NCBI GenBank assembly: GCA_017533795.1
Contig: JAFWIH010000020.1
Location: forward strand, 98,019 to 162,018
Source: Clostridia bacterium
GTDB taxonomy: Bacteria > Bacillota > Clostridia > TANB77 > CAG-508
DNA length: 64,000 bases
Direction: 5' to 3'
Shown: positions 8,427 to 17,554 of the stretch, piece after piece
How the letters are laid out: each line of letters begins with the position of its first letter
Position numbering within the stretch: the stretch's first letter is position 1
Translations under genes and position numbers: made by a program
The notes under the pieces: model-generated
What the model saw: only the letters and a program-made list of their open reading frames with translations
Databases searched by the model: none
Told to the model about the DNA's origin: nothing

Positions 8427-8432
8427 CATTTA

Positions 8433-8768
8433 TTAAACTTTTTTCCAAAACCAATCTAAGCTATTATCTATACTTTTTTTGCCTAGCTCTCTTGCTTCTA
8501 TATCATCTACCCACAAGTAAGCAAAGAAAGATATTAAAACAAATATAAAGTCTATAGCTAAGCATCCTGTATATGTTGTTGATAAATAAGAATATTCACT
8601 TGATAATGTTAATAATTGAACTGTATGTGTTATTAGTAGAGCTAAATGACCTACTAATGGTAATACCGCTACATAACTTTTTTTAATTTCTTGTCCTAAA
8701 AATATTAATAAAATTGTTGCCATTAATACTAGAAATAAAGTTAATGGACTTGTTACATTAATAAACAT
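8433..8768 (-). CDS. Small membrane protein, unknown
   Basis: 111 residues with three hydrophobic segments (about 8-26, 32-52, 66-90) and a polar tail (DDIEARELGKKSIDNSL). Start at 8768 follows AGGGGGAATTACAA. No family is recognised. It lies 74 bases downstream of glmM on the same strand and may be co-transcribed with it. Confidence 0.7.
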   Translation of the reverse strand: MFINVTSPLTLFLVLMATILLIFLGQEIKKSYVAVLPLVGHLALLITHTVQLLTLSSEYSYLSTTYTGCLAIDFIFVLISFFAYLWVDDIEARELGKKSIDNSLDWFWKKV

Positions 8769-8842
8769 TTGTAATTCCCCCTATTTTTTTCTTATGTTTT
8801 TTCATAACTATTATATACCATAATTGAAAAATTAAATCAATA

Positions 8843-10210
8843 CTATTTTAAATTTTCTTCAATTTTTTTTGCAATTTCTGTTGCCTTTTCTTCTATATAG
8901 TTTTGGTCCTCTCCTTCAATCATAACTCTAACAAGTGGTTCTGTACCTGATGGTCTAATTAAAACTCTTCCATTTCCAGAGAACTCTTTTTCTAATTCTT
9001 CTATTGCAGATTTTATTTCTAAGTCATTTTCGTATTCGTACTTTTTGTCACTAGACACTTTTGCATTTACTAGAACTTGTGGATATGTTCTTAATTTACT
9101 ACTCAATTCTGAAGCTGCTTTTCCACTTTCTAATATTGCTTGTATTAGCATTAATGAAGTTAAAATTCCATCTCCTGTAGGATTATAGTCAAGTAATATA
9201 ATATGTCCAGATTGTTCTCCTCCAAGATTATATCCGTTTTTTAACATTTCTTCTAATACATATCTGTCTCCTACTTTTGTTTGAATTAGTTTTAAGTTTT
9301 CCTTTTCACAATACTTGTTTAATCCTAAATTACTCATAACAGTTGCTACAACAGTATTATTTTTTAGTTTTGATTTTTTATTTAGGTATTCTGATATAAT
9401 TGCAAGAAGATTATCACCATCTATAATGTTACCTAATTCATCTATAGCTAAGCATCTGTCTCCATCTCCATCATATGCAACACCTAAACTTAATTTATTT
9501 GTAAGAACATAGTCTCTTAACATTTCTAAATGTGTTGAACCACATTTATCATTAATATTTACACCATTTGGATTATTATTTATTATATGATATTTTATAC
9601 CTAAAGCTTTGAATACTTCTTCTGCAACTTTGTAGGTAGCTCCATTTGCAGTATCTATTGCAACCTCAAAACCATCTTTGTTGTATTCTTTTATATTCTC
9701 TGCAAAAATTTCTTTAAAGAATTCTACATACTTGTTTATTAGGTCAGTTCTTATTTCTGATACACCAATTTTTTCTCCAACTGCAGTTAACTCTTCAAAT
9801 TTTTCATCAGACTCCATTACCTCTTCTATTTCTTCTTCAATTTCATCAGGAATTTTCATACCTTTATTGCTAAAATATTTTACGCCATTAAACTCAAATG
9901 TATTGTGTGATGCAGATATAACAACACTAGCGTCTGCATTAAGTGTTCTCGTTAAGTAAGCAACCGCTGGTGTTGGCATAACTCCAAGTAGCTTTACATT
10001 TGCTCCATAGCTTAAAAAACCTGCTGTCATAGCACTTTCTATTAATGTTCCAGAAATTCTTGTATCCCTACCAATAAGAATAGTTGGTGTATGATCTGTA
10101 TGCTTTGATAACGCATATGCTCCTGCTTTTGCTACTCTATATACTAACTCTGGAGTTAGCTCTGTGTTAGCAATTCTTCTAATTCCATCTGTTCCAAAAT
10201 ATTTTCTCAT
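8843..10210 (-). CDS. glmM: Phosphoglucosamine mutase
   Basis: 455 residues, normal length. Converts glucosamine-6-phosphate to glucosamine-1-phosphate, the step before GlmU in UDP-GlcNAc synthesis. It begins with the diagnostic MRKYFGTDGIRR. The phosphoserine loop is ISASHN with Ser101; the metal loop is DGDGDR; the sugar-binding loop is GGEQSGH; the phosphate-binding loop is RPSGTEP. The start overlaps the 3' end of cpsB by 32 bases, and its ribosome site GGGAGGACA lies within cpsB, so it is translationally linked to the capsule-control genes. It supplies both peptidoglycan and amino-sugar polymers. Confidence 0.97.
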   Translation of the reverse strand: MRKYFGTDGIRRIANTELTPELVYRVAKAGAYALSKHTDHTPTILIGRDTRISGTLIESAMTAGFLSYGANVKLLGVMPTPAVAYLTRTLNADASVVISASHNTFEFNGVKYFSNKGMKIPDEIEEEIEEVMESDEKFEELTAVGEKIGVSEIRTDLINKYVEFFKEIFAENIKEYNKDGFEVAIDTANGATYKVAEEVFKALGIKYHIINNNPNGVNINDKCGSTHLEMLRDYVLTNKLSLGVAYDGDGDRCLAIDELGNIIDGDNLLAIISEYLNKKSKLKNNTVVATVMSNLGLNKYCEKENLKLIQTKVGDRYVLEEMLKNGYNLGGEQSGHIILLDYNPTGDGILTSLMLIQAILESGKAASELSSKLRTYPQVLVNAKVSSDKKYEYENDLEIKSAIEELEKEFSGNGRVLIRPSGTEPLVRVMIEGEDQNYIEEKATEIAKKIEENLK

Positions 10211-10964
10211 AAAAATGTCCTCCCTTTATTTTAGTTGGTCTTCTTATATCAATTTCTTTATTTTCTAAAACTAGAGTTGGATTAATAACGGTTAACTCTT
10301 CTAGTTCTTCATCTGATATTGTTTCCTTTAAAGCAAGAAGTGCTTTAGGAATTGCAGTATATATTGAATTATTCCTATGTGCATCTGAACCTAAAAAGTG
10401 TATAAAATTATTCTTTAATAATAGTTTTATAGTTTTTTGGGCATTTTTCCCATACTGTCCAATTATACTTCCAAAATTACTCTGAAATAATACTCCTAAA
10501 TCTATGTATTCTAATAACATATTAGGATTTTTTTGTACATATGTGTATCTTTCAGGATGAGCTATTATTGGAATATAATTATGACTTAGTAAACTATAAA
10601 TTGTATCTTTTAAATGTGGTACCTCTTGCTCAAATGGTAATTCAAATAAAACATATCTTGTTCCGTTTATACTTGAAGCCTCATGTTCTTTAAGCAATTC
10701 TACCATATTATTTGTTACAAAAATTTCACTACCTATACATAATTGCATGGGTATATTTAACTGTTGTAATTCATTTTCAATGCTACCTATTAATTCTTTT
10801 CTATGTTCCTCTGCTGCTTCGTAATGATTTAAGAAATAATGTGAGGTTGATACTACTGTTGTAAAACCAACCTCATATGCTTCTTTTATCATATTAATTG
10901 TTTCCACGTTACTACTCGAACCATCATCTATGTTAGGTAATATATGAGAATGCATATCAATCAT
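10179..10964 (-). CDS. cpsB: CpsB/YwqE-type PHP-domain tyrosine phosphatase
   Basis: About 261 residues. It begins MIDMHSHILPNIDDGSSS, the signature of Gram-positive manganese-dependent PHP phosphatases that dephosphorylate the BY-kinase partner. Further metal ligands are seen at HYFLNHYEA, AHPERY and GSDAHR. ATG 10964 is preferred over the in-frame ATG at 10976 because GGTGAT stands 4 bases upstream of the former; either way it overlaps the 3' end of cpsD. It is third in the wzz-cpsD-cpsB-glmM operon and should reset tyrosine phosphorylation of CpsD. Confidence 0.93.
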   Translation of the reverse strand: MIDMHSHILPNIDDGSSSNVETINMIKEAYEVGFTTVVSTSHYFLNHYEAAEEHRKELIGSIENELQQLNIPMQLCIGSEIFVTNNMVELLKEHEASSINGTRYVLFELPFEQEVPHLKDTIYSLLSHNYIPIIAHPERYTYVQKNPNMLLEYIDLGVLFQSNFGSIIGQYGKNAQKTIKLLLKNNFIHFLGSDAHRNNSIYTAIPKALLALKETISDEELEELTVINPTLVLENKEIDIRRPTKIKGGHFYEKIFWNRWN

Positions 10965-11973
10965 AGATATCACCATTTTTTAGTTTGCTTTTTTCTTCTC
11001 TTAAATACCTATTCATTTTTTCTAATACTTCTTGAGTTGTATCTAATGTGCTTGCTGTGTTTGTGTCAAAGCTTGCTGCATTTGTTCTTGAGACATTTCT
11101 TACTTCTCTATATGATGTACTGCTTACACTTGCATCTGCAGTTTTCTCGTTAATTCTATCGAATTTTGGAGCATCATAGTTATCTACTGAATAACTTAAA
11201 TTATCACTACTTTTAGTCACATTATAATGACTCTTTTTGTTTGAATTTTTTTTCTTTGTTTGTACCACATCTGTTGATGGCATTATAGAACCATAATAAT
11301 ATGTACTTTCATATTTGTTAGAAGAGATTGGCACCTTATTTACTACAACGCCTGCAATTCTTCCACCAATACTTTCTATTGTTTTTTTAACTTTTATAAC
11401 ATTATCAATTTTGGTTTCATTGTGAGCTGTTACTATTATTGTTGAATCTACCATTCTTGCTAAAATTGTTGCATCAGTAACAAGTAAGCTTGGAGTTCCA
11501 TCAAATATAGTTATATCAAATTCTTGTCTAATAAGGTCATTTAATTCTAGCATTTTTTCTGAAACTAAAAGTTCAGAAGGGTTTGGTGGAACGTTTCCTG
11601 CCGTCATAACAAATAAATTATCAATATCTGTTTTTTGTATATAATCAGATAATTCATATTTTTGAATATCATTTTCAGAAACTCCAGATAGATAATTTGA
11701 AAGGCCAGGAGTTGGTTTAACTCCAAAAATATTAAATTGTCTGCCCTTTCTCATATCAGCATCTATTAACAAAACTTTTTTACCTGCTTGTGCAAAAGTT
11801 ACAGCTAAATTTGCAGCTGTCCAGCTTTTTCCTTCTCCAGGTAATGTACTAGAAACAAGTAAAGTTTTTAGTTGCTTATCTGAATTCATAAATTGTATAT
11901 TAGTTCTTAATGATTTAAACATTTCAGAAACAGGAGATTTTATATCCCTATATGTTATAAGTTCTTTATTCAT
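10957..11973 (-). CDS. cpsD: CpsD/CapB-type bacterial tyrosine kinase
   Basis: 338 residues; the usual Gram-positive BY-kinase has about 230. Walker A is LPGEGKSWTA (Lys49), Walker A' is LLIDADMRKG, and Walker B-like sequence is ITIFDGTPSLLV. The extra 100 residues are a Ser/Thr/Asn/Tyr-rich C-terminal tail with many spaced tyrosines (for example STYYYGS, SHYNV, LSYSVDNYD, SYREV) instead of one compact Tyr cluster. It needs the membrane activator encoded just upstream (11973-12701, 1-base TAATG overlap). It controls polysaccharide chain length or export. Confidence 0.94.
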   Translation of the reverse strand: MNKELITYRDIKSPVSEMFKSLRTNIQFMNSDKQLKTLLVSSTLPGEGKSWTAANLAVTFAQAGKKVLLIDADMRKGRQFNIFGVKPTPGLSNYLSGVSENDIQKYELSDYIQKTDIDNLFVMTAGNVPPNPSELLVSEKMLELNDLIRQEFDITIFDGTPSLLVTDATILARMVDSTIIVTAHNETKIDNVIKVKKTIESIGGRIAGVVVNKVPISSNKYESTYYYGSIMPSTDVVQTKKKNSNKKSHYNVTKSSDNLSYSVDNYDAPKFDRINEKTADASVSSTSYREVRNVSRTNAASFDTNTASTLDTTQEVLEKMNRYLREEKSKLKNGDIYD

Positions 11974-12701
11974 TATGCTCTACCCCCTTTTTTCTCAGTG
12001 TAATCATATACAGCAATTGTAGCTAAAACTGGTAATTCTACATTTTTTTCTATATCCTCAGATGTTTTAACTGTTGTGTCTAGCATATTTACTAATAATA
12101 CATATCCAGCAGCAACAACTAATCCTATTAAAGCAAATATTGCTATATCTTTTTTATGATTTATATTGTATGGTCCCTCTGCCACTTCTGCTTTATCTAC
12201 TATATGAACGTTATTTATATTATATATTTCTGCAACTTGTTTTGTGAATGCTTCTGCAATTCCATTTGCAATTTTTGCGGCATAAGTTGCATTTTCATTA
12301 GAAACTGTAATTTCTATTACTTCTGTGTCTTTTAAAGAACTTACTGTAATGTTTTTTCTAACATCATCTTCGCTTAGTTCTTTTATGTCTAAACCAGATA
12401 ACACTTCACGTAAAATTGCTTTACTTTTTATTAATTCACTATATGTTGCAACAAGTTTTGAATTTATTGTAATATCTGTTGTTGTAATTGAATCTGTATT
12501 TTCTGTTGTTACTTGTTCTGGCGTTGCATTATTGCCTTCTGTTTTTGTAAGTACTAAAGTCGTTGATGATTTATATTTAGGTGTTACAAAGGCTAAAGAG
12601 TATACTGCCCCAATTATAGCAAATATAATAACTATTAAAACTATAGTTAGCTTTTTCTCCCAAAATAATTCAAATAGCTCTTTTAAATCCAATTCTTCCA
12701 T
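11973..12701 (-). CDS. Wzz/CapA-type polysaccharide co-polymerase and kinase activator
   Basis: 242 residues. It has N-terminal DLKELFELFWEKK then a membrane helix (about 17-37), an extracytoplasmic domain with VTPKYKSSTTLVLTKTEG, and a second helix (about 187-208) followed by a short cytoplasmic tail that normally activates the partner kinase. This is the Wzz/YveK (EpsA) family. A separate promoter lies just upstream in the 3' end of the preceding gene. It starts the wzz-cpsD-cpsB-glmM operon. Confidence 0.92.
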   Translation of the reverse strand: MEELDLKELFELFWEKKLTIVLIVIIFAIIGAVYSLAFVTPKYKSSTTLVLTKTEGNNATPEQVTTENTDSITTTDITINSKLVATYSELIKSKAILREVLSGLDIKELSEDDVRKNITVSSLKDTEVIEITVSNENATYAAKIANGIAEAFTKQVAEIYNINNVHIVDKAEVAEGPYNINHKKDIAIFALIGLVVAAGYVLLVNMLDTTVKTSEDIEKNVELPVLATIAVYDYTEKKGGRA

Positions 12702-12751
12702 TTTTTACTCCTCTTTATATTGTTTTCTTTTGTATGTTTTTACACATTCTA

Positions 12752-12780
12752 AGTATACATTTTTATTTATCTTTTTTCAA
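12752..12780 (-). promoter_or_regulatory. Promoter of wzz-cpsD-cpsB-glmM
   Basis: Minus strand: TTGAAA (12780-12775), 17-base spacer, TATACT (12757-12752), 51 bases before the wzz start. The -35 box overlaps the last codons of the 12763-13611 gene. Confidence 0.75.
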
Positions 12781-13611
12781 GATATTTCCTAAAATAATTA
12801 AAACAATTCCAATAATACCTATAATAATTCCAGCAGAATTAATATTGTTAAATATTTCCCTTATTGCTTCTTGAAACGCCATAGATATAGAATTATTAAG
12901 TACTCTAAGATGTTCTATTCTTATATTATACATTAAAATGTAATAACCTGATATTATAAAAGCTCCAGCAGATGCAAAAGATATTCCTATGTTTGCTAAT
13001 GCTCTGTTTATGCTTTTTATATTTAGTACTATAAGCAGTATAATAATTATAATTGAAGCAATCCACAACCCAATTTTACCAATTTTAATTATTTGTATTG
13101 CCTTTTGATATACATTATTTAATTTTTCCTCATAATCTGTATGAGAGATTGTATTTATATATTCATTACTTATTTCTTCTACAAATTGGTCTATGTTAGG
13201 GTCAGCTTGCTTAGTTTCCTTTAATTGGTTTAATGATTTTTCAATATTGTTTTTTAGTCTTTCTTGTATAGCAGTTGTGTCTACTTTTTTATTTGTTCCC
13301 TCATAAATATTTCCAAGTATTGTTTCTGTATCATTTTGTATGTCTTCTACTGTGCAAATATCATCTAGCACACTTTCTTCCAATCCAGATGGACCTATAT
13401 AGTTTTCAAAATTAGACTTTAATTCTTGGTATATGCTATCATAATAATTACTTGAACGTAATTTCCTAAATACATATGCTTCGTCTAGTATAGTAGAAGA
13501 AAGTATTTTTATGGCTGCAATTCCAATTATCATTACTGTTAAAAGAATAATAAAAACAGTTTTTAATAATTTTATTAATAGTTTTATTAATAATTTCATT
13601 ATTGTAATCAT
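12763..13611 (-). CDS. Polytopic membrane protein following a sortase, unknown
   Basis: 282 residues. One N-terminal helix (about 14-36), an extracytoplasmic helical domain of about 140 residues rich in Asp/Glu/Asn/Thr (KVDTTAIQERLKNNIEKSL), then three helices (about 181-200, 207-228, 257-277). No family recognised. It starts 9 bases after the sortase stop (AGAAGGAAGG upstream), so it belongs to the same transcript as the LAYTG-anchored protein and its sortase. A role in display or sensing at the wall is possible but only inferred. Confidence 0.75.
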   Translation of the reverse strand: MITIMKLLIKLLIKLLKTVFIILLTVMIIGIAAIKILSSTILDEAYVFRKLRSSNYYDSIYQELKSNFENYIGPSGLEESVLDDICTVEDIQNDTETILGNIYEGTNKKVDTTAIQERLKNNIEKSLNQLKETKQADPNIDQFVEEISNEYINTISHTDYEEKLNNVYQKAIQIIKIGKIGLWIASIIIIILLIVLNIKSINRALANIGISFASAGAFIISGYYILMYNIRIEHLRVLNNSISMAFQEAIREIFNNINSAGIIIGIIGIVLIILGNILKKDK

Positions 13612-13620
13612 TCCTTCCTT

Positions 13621-14241
13621 CTATTTTTCTAGTTTTGCATATACAACATATCTTTGTGTTGCATAACCAATATTGTTAAACGGATAGCATGTATATATCA
13701 TTAAGGTCTCTTCGTTTTTTTGTATTGGTAATTTCTCTGTATCTGTTTCGTCAACAATTTGCATATCATTTATTAGATATTTAAATTCTCCATAATTTGT
13801 TTTAATATTAATTGTATCTCCTATTTGTAGTTCTCCAAAGCGCCTGAAGACATTTTTTGAATTATGTCCCATATAAACTATAGAACCTCCCTCACCAGGG
13901 AAATAACTTCCACTAGAGTGCCCAACACCTTTTTTTAGAACTTCTAGTGTGTCTCCATAATAAACAGGTAAATCCACATTTATTTTTGATATTTCTATTG
14001 TTGCATATTGTGTACCATATTCCGGATATACTTTTAGTTTATTTTTTGTTTTGTCATATTCTGTTTGTTTATTATTTTTATTTGTTGTATCTATTGAAAT
14101 AGTATTAGCAATTCCAAACACCATACTTATTTCTTGCCCCAAAAATAATTCTAGTGCTGTATATAAAATTGCTGTAACCAATAAAGCAACTATTAAATCA
14201 ATAATAGTTGCTTTAATTAACTTAACTATATTATTAAGCAT
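13621..14241 (-). CDS. Sortase partnered with an LAYTG substrate
   Basis: About 206 residues from ATG 14241 (a TTG two codons upstream is less likely). One N-terminal membrane helix, then the sortase beta-barrel: IEISKINVDLPVYYGDT, catalytic His in VYMGHNS, catalytic Cys in IYTCYPFNN, Arg in ATQRYVV. It is a transpeptidase that anchors secreted proteins to the wall. The start overlaps the 3' end of the gene for its likely substrate by 8 bases, which argues for a dedicated pair. The LAxTG motif of that substrate is the one I associate with class E sortases, while the sequence layout is D/E-like; the class is not settled. Confidence 0.93.
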   Translation of the reverse strand: MLNNIVKLIKATIIDLIVALLVTAILYTALELFLGQEISMVFGIANTISIDTTNKNNKQTEYDKTKNKLKVYPEYGTQYATIEISKINVDLPVYYGDTLEVLKKGVGHSSGSYFPGEGGSIVYMGHNSKNVFRRFGELQIGDTINIKTNYGEFKYLINDMQIVDETDTEKLPIQKNEETLMIYTCYPFNNIGYATQRYVVYAKLEK

Positions 14242-14767
14242 TAGCAAATCTTTTTTTAGCTACAAAAGCTGTTGTAGCTAGGGCAATTATTGCTAGTGAA
14301 GAAATAACTAAAGCTAAATTTATATTATTTCCTGTATATGCTAATTTGTTTCCAAGTGATGCTGATTCTATTAATTTTCCATCTTTATATACATCTACAC
14401 TATGTGCATGGAATACAAGTTTTACTCCTATAACATCAGCACCTTCTTGTGCTATTGCAATAAACCTATCTTTATCAGCTTTTGAAAGATTTGCTGGATC
14501 TGATACTCCTGCAGATTCCATTAATGCTATTAATTCTTTTGCTTTTGCCATTATTTGACCTGCTTGTGCATCTGTAACTGGGTTTTCTGTTAAATATCTT
14601 TCTACTTTTACTTTGTTTGCATCTGTTAAGCCTATACTTTTTCCTGATACTGTATGGTTTGATTTAGCAAACTCTATTAATTCTGCGTTTGTTGTTGCCA
14701 TTGCATTTGTTGCTAAAGCTCCTAATAAAATTACTAATAATAATATACTTACCAATACTTTTTTCAC
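14234..14767 (-). CDS. Small secreted protein with LAYTG wall-sorting signal
   Basis: 177 residues from GTG 14767, chosen because AAAGGAGG lies 9 bases upstream; the longer ATG start at 14800 falls inside the -10 box and cannot be used. Signal peptide (KKVLVSILLLVILLGALATN), a mature domain of about 110 residues that is mostly helical with one beta-rich end (VIGVKLVFHAHSVDVYKDGK), then the sorting signal LAYTG, a hydrophobic helix and the tail KKRFANA. The sortase follows at once. No fold recognised for the mature domain. The likely role is a wall-displayed protein attached by that sortase. Confidence 0.85.
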   Translation of the reverse strand: MKKVLVSILLLVILLGALATNAMATTNAELIEFAKSNHTVSGKSIGLTDANKVKVERYLTENPVTDAQAGQIMAKAKELIALMESAGVSDPANLSKADKDRFIAIAQEGADVIGVKLVFHAHSVDVYKDGKLIESASLGNKLAYTGNNINLALVISSLAIIALATTAFVAKKRFANA

Positions 14768-14798
14768 TTTAAAAATCCTCCTTTGTTTAACTATCCGC

Positions 14799-14827
14799 AT
14801 TATACCATTACGTTTTTTTCATTGCAA
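14799..14827 (-). promoter_or_regulatory. Promoter of the LAYTG protein-sortase operon
   Basis: Minus strand: TTGCAA (14827-14822), 17-base spacer, perfect TATAAT (14804-14799). It fixes the translation start downstream at GTG 14767. Confidence 0.85.
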
Positions 14828-14863
14828 TAGTTTTGGTGAAAATGTTTTGTTTTTTATAAGTCG

Positions 14864-15295
14864 TTATACATTAGGTATTTGATTAGTTAGATTATCTGGT
14901 TCTTGTAACTTCAGTTCTTGTTTAATTTTAGTTGTAGATATTCCCTCTGTTCTATCTAAATAAACTACTTTACAATAATCTTTCAACTCTTCAAATTTTT
15001 CATTATTAGCCCAATCGCTTCCCATCACGACTATATCTACTTTGTAGTCATTTACATCTTGAATTTTCTGATTCCAATTATCTTCTGGAATTACTAAATC
15101 TACATATCTAATGGCTTCTAGCATTTTTTTTCTTGTTTCATAATTATGATATGCTTTTTTCCCTTTTAATTCATTAAACTCATCAGTTGAAAGAGCAACA
15201 ATTAGGTAATCTCCTAATGCTTTAGCCCTTTGCAATAGTCTAATATGTCCAAAGTGTAATAAATCATATGTACCATATGTTAGTATTCTTTTCAT
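14864..15295 (-). CDS. tagD: Glycerol-3-phosphate cytidylyltransferase
   Basis: 143 residues from ATG 15295 (AGAGGAACATTG upstream). Makes CDP-glycerol from CTP and glycerol-3-phosphate. The nucleotidyl-transfer HxGH motif is LLHFGHIRLL and the second signature RTEGISTTKI is present. Length fits TagD/GCT. Being last in the exopolysaccharide operon, directly after a LicD-type transferase, suggests that CDP-glycerol serves to decorate the polymer with glycerol phosphate rather than to make a full wall teichoic acid (no TagB/F genes here). Confidence 0.95.
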   Translation of the reverse strand: MKRILTYGTYDLLHFGHIRLLQRAKALGDYLIVALSTDEFNELKGKKAYHNYETRKKMLEAIRYVDLVIPEDNWNQKIQDVNDYKVDIVVMGSDWANNEKFEELKDYCKVVYLDRTEGISTTKIKQELKLQEPDNLTNQIPNV

Positions 15296-15351
15296 CAATG
15301 TTCCTCTTTTCCCCTTTTTTTATATTATAATCTCATAGGATTAATGAATAA

Positions 15352-16161
15352 TTATTTATAAATTTTATATCCATGATATGCTCTTCTTTGTTCTCTTGGT
15401 GGTAATTTCATATAATCACCATATACTTTTTTAAGAAATGCATCATATTCTTTAATGATTGGAAACTTTTCTTTTTCAAAAATATGCAAAACGTAATCAT
15501 TAAACCATTCCTTTTTAAAAGAAATAAATCTATCATTCCAGACAAATACACCAACCATATCAGAATTCTCTTTAGAATACTTTAGTACCATATTCTTTGC
15601 ATATTCATCTGGTTTTTTTATAAAAAAGCCAAATATCACATTTGATATAAGCTTCATTGCCCATTTTATGATTAATTTTAATACATTATTAGATTTACTA
15701 TTAATATATCTAGTATAAAATGAATTATAAATTTTCACTTTTTTATATAATTTGATGTCTTTTCTATTATTTCCTGTACTATTATCCAATGGGTAGATAT
15801 CTATAAATATTCCTAAATCAAATTGTTTTTCATTACCAATACATTTATAATAAAAATCCATGTTTGCTAATCTTGGGATACCATAGTAATAGTTCTGTGT
15901 ATTTTCTCTATTACATAATTTCAAAGGATACATTCTTTGCTCATTCTTCTTAAAAAAATCACACAATATATCGAAATCTTTTCTAAGCATAATAACATCT
16001 AAATCATCATCCCATGGAATAAAACCATTATGCCTAATTGCTCCTAGCAATGTTCCATATCCAAGTGTATAAGAAATATTCAAATCCTTAGTAATGTTAT
16101 CTAGCTTTTTTAATAATTTTACTGTTTCTTCTTTTACTTCATTTCTGCTTAATTCTTTCAT
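15352..16161 (-). CDS. LicD-family phosphotransferase
   Basis: 269 residues. LicD signature LGYGTLLGAIRHNGFIPWDD followed by DLDVIM, a nucleotidyltransferase-fold DxD site. LicD proteins move phospho-groups such as phosphocholine or phosphoglycerol from CDP carriers to glycans. Since tagD is the next gene (56 bases downstream), CDP-glycerol is the likely donor here; no choline pathway gene is seen. It overlaps the end of the flippase gene by 23 bases. Confidence 0.9.
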   Translation of the reverse strand: MKELSRNEVKEETVKLLKKLDNITKDLNISYTLGYGTLLGAIRHNGFIPWDDDLDVIMLRKDFDILCDFFKKNEQRMYPLKLCNRENTQNYYYGIPRLANMDFYYKCIGNEKQFDLGIFIDIYPLDNSTGNNRKDIKLYKKVKIYNSFYTRYINSKSNNVLKLIIKWAMKLISNVIFGFFIKKPDEYAKNMVLKYSKENSDMVGVFVWNDRFISFKKEWFNDYVLHIFEKEKFPIIKEYDAFLKKVYGDYMKLPPREQRRAYHGYKIYK

Positions 16162-17554
16162 TTAATAACCTTTCCTTTAAAGTATTTGTTTCTTTCTTTA
16201 AGAAAAATAATGCAATGCTTGTTCCTAAACCAACTCTCCAAATTATATTATTAATTAAAAATAATTCTATAAAATTAAAAATTATAATTATTATTGAACA
16301 TAGGATAATGATTTTTGTATCAAAAAGTTCACTTTTATTTATTTTCTTTGCAATACCATAATGAAATATAAAATATAAAATATATGAAATCATTGTTGTG
16401 TATGCAGCAGCGATATAACCAAATTTTTTAATAAAAAATAAATTTAAAATAATATTAATTATACCAGCAATTATAGTTCCCATAGCAATATATTTTGTCT
16501 TTGAGTAATAATATTCTACTCCTGAAGGAAGAGTATATATAAACGAGAAGAATCCACCTGTCACAATTGGAGCTACCGAATATACAGCTTCATAGAATTC
16601 ATCTGTTCCTAATATTTTTATTAATTCAGGTGATATCGCCATTACTAATATACATAGAATCATTATTAGTTCAATATATAATGTACTTGATTTTTTTATT
16701 GTTCCATAATTTTTTTCATTCATTTTTTCATAAAAATAAGGTGTCCATACAGTATCAATAGAAGTTGTAGTAACACTTAGTACAGAAAAAAGATTATATG
16801 CAAAACTATATATTCCAGTAGCTGTTGAATTTATAAACGTATTTATCATTATTCTATCAAATTGATTTAAGATAACCTGTGATATCCCATGAGGAACTAT
16901 AGGAAGGCTATATTTTAATCCCCATTTTATTTTTGTTTTATCTAATCTACATATATTTTTTCCAATTAACTTATAACAGATATAAATCGAAATACAAAGC
17001 GCAGGTAATACTGTCCCTATAATTCTTCCTATATACCTTTCTTTGTCAAAAAACGTTTGTATTAATAGCATAGACAATAGTATATTTCCTAGAGCATTTA
17101 TTCCAGCTATGATAATATACTTTTTATATTTATATTCTAAGCTAAGATACGAATTATAAACAATTATTATTTCCATAGAAAAACTATATAATACTATACA
17201 GTTTAATATAAAAATATTGTCTCTAAATATACTTATCTTCGTAACACCTAGTATGTTTGTAATAATAAGCCAGAAAGTCGTATGTAGAATTATTAGTTCG
17301 ACAACATTTGATATATAACTATTATAATTCTCTATATCATATTTGTATTTAGCATTTTTAAAACTACCGTGTAATGCAAATCCAATTAAAATGTATATTA
17401 TAGATTCGTATGCCAGAAATGTGTTATATACTCCATAGTCCGATGGAGTTAGTATTCTCGTAAAGATAGGTATCGAAAAAAAAGTTAATCCTTTTATCAG
17501 ATAATTGCCGATTATATAACCTATTCCAGCTTCTATTACCTTATTATTTTTCAC
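16139..17554 (-). CDS. Wzx-type polysaccharide flippase
   Basis: 471 residues, about 12-14 hydrophobic segments. The start YIIGNYLIKGLTFFSIPIFT followed by RILTPSDYGVYN is the usual N-terminus of RfbX/Wzx (MATE/MOP superfamily) exporters. It would flip lipid-linked repeat units across the membrane. It overlaps the end of the upstream polymerase gene by 11 bases and the downstream licD start by 23 bases. Confidence 0.92.
   Translation of the reverse strand: MKNNKVIEAGIGYIIGNYLIKGLTFFSIPIFTRILTPSDYGVYNTFLAYESIIYILIGFALHGSFKNAKYKYDIENYNSYISNVVELIILHTTFWLIITNILGVTKISIFRDNIFILNCIVLYSFSMEIIIVYNSYLSLEYKYKKYIIIAGINALGNILLSMLLIQTFFDKERYIGRIIGTVLPALCISIYICYKLIGKNICRLDKTKIKWGLKYSLPIVPHGISQVILNQFDRIMINTFINSTATGIYSFAYNLFSVLSVTTTSIDTVWTPYFYEKMNEKNYGTIKKSSTLYIELIMILCILVMAISPELIKILGTDEFYEAVYSVAPIVTGGFFSFIYTLPSGVEYYYSKTKYIAMGTIIAGIINIILNLFFIKKFGYIAAAYTTMISYILYFIFHYGIAKKINKSELFDTKIIILCSIIIIIFNFIELFLINNIIWRVGLGTSIALFFLKKETNTLKERLLNERIKQK

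Noticed and set aside
14768-14800. ATG 14800 as start of the LAYTG protein
   Set aside because: It lies inside the -10 box of the promoter; the ribosome site points to GTG 14767.
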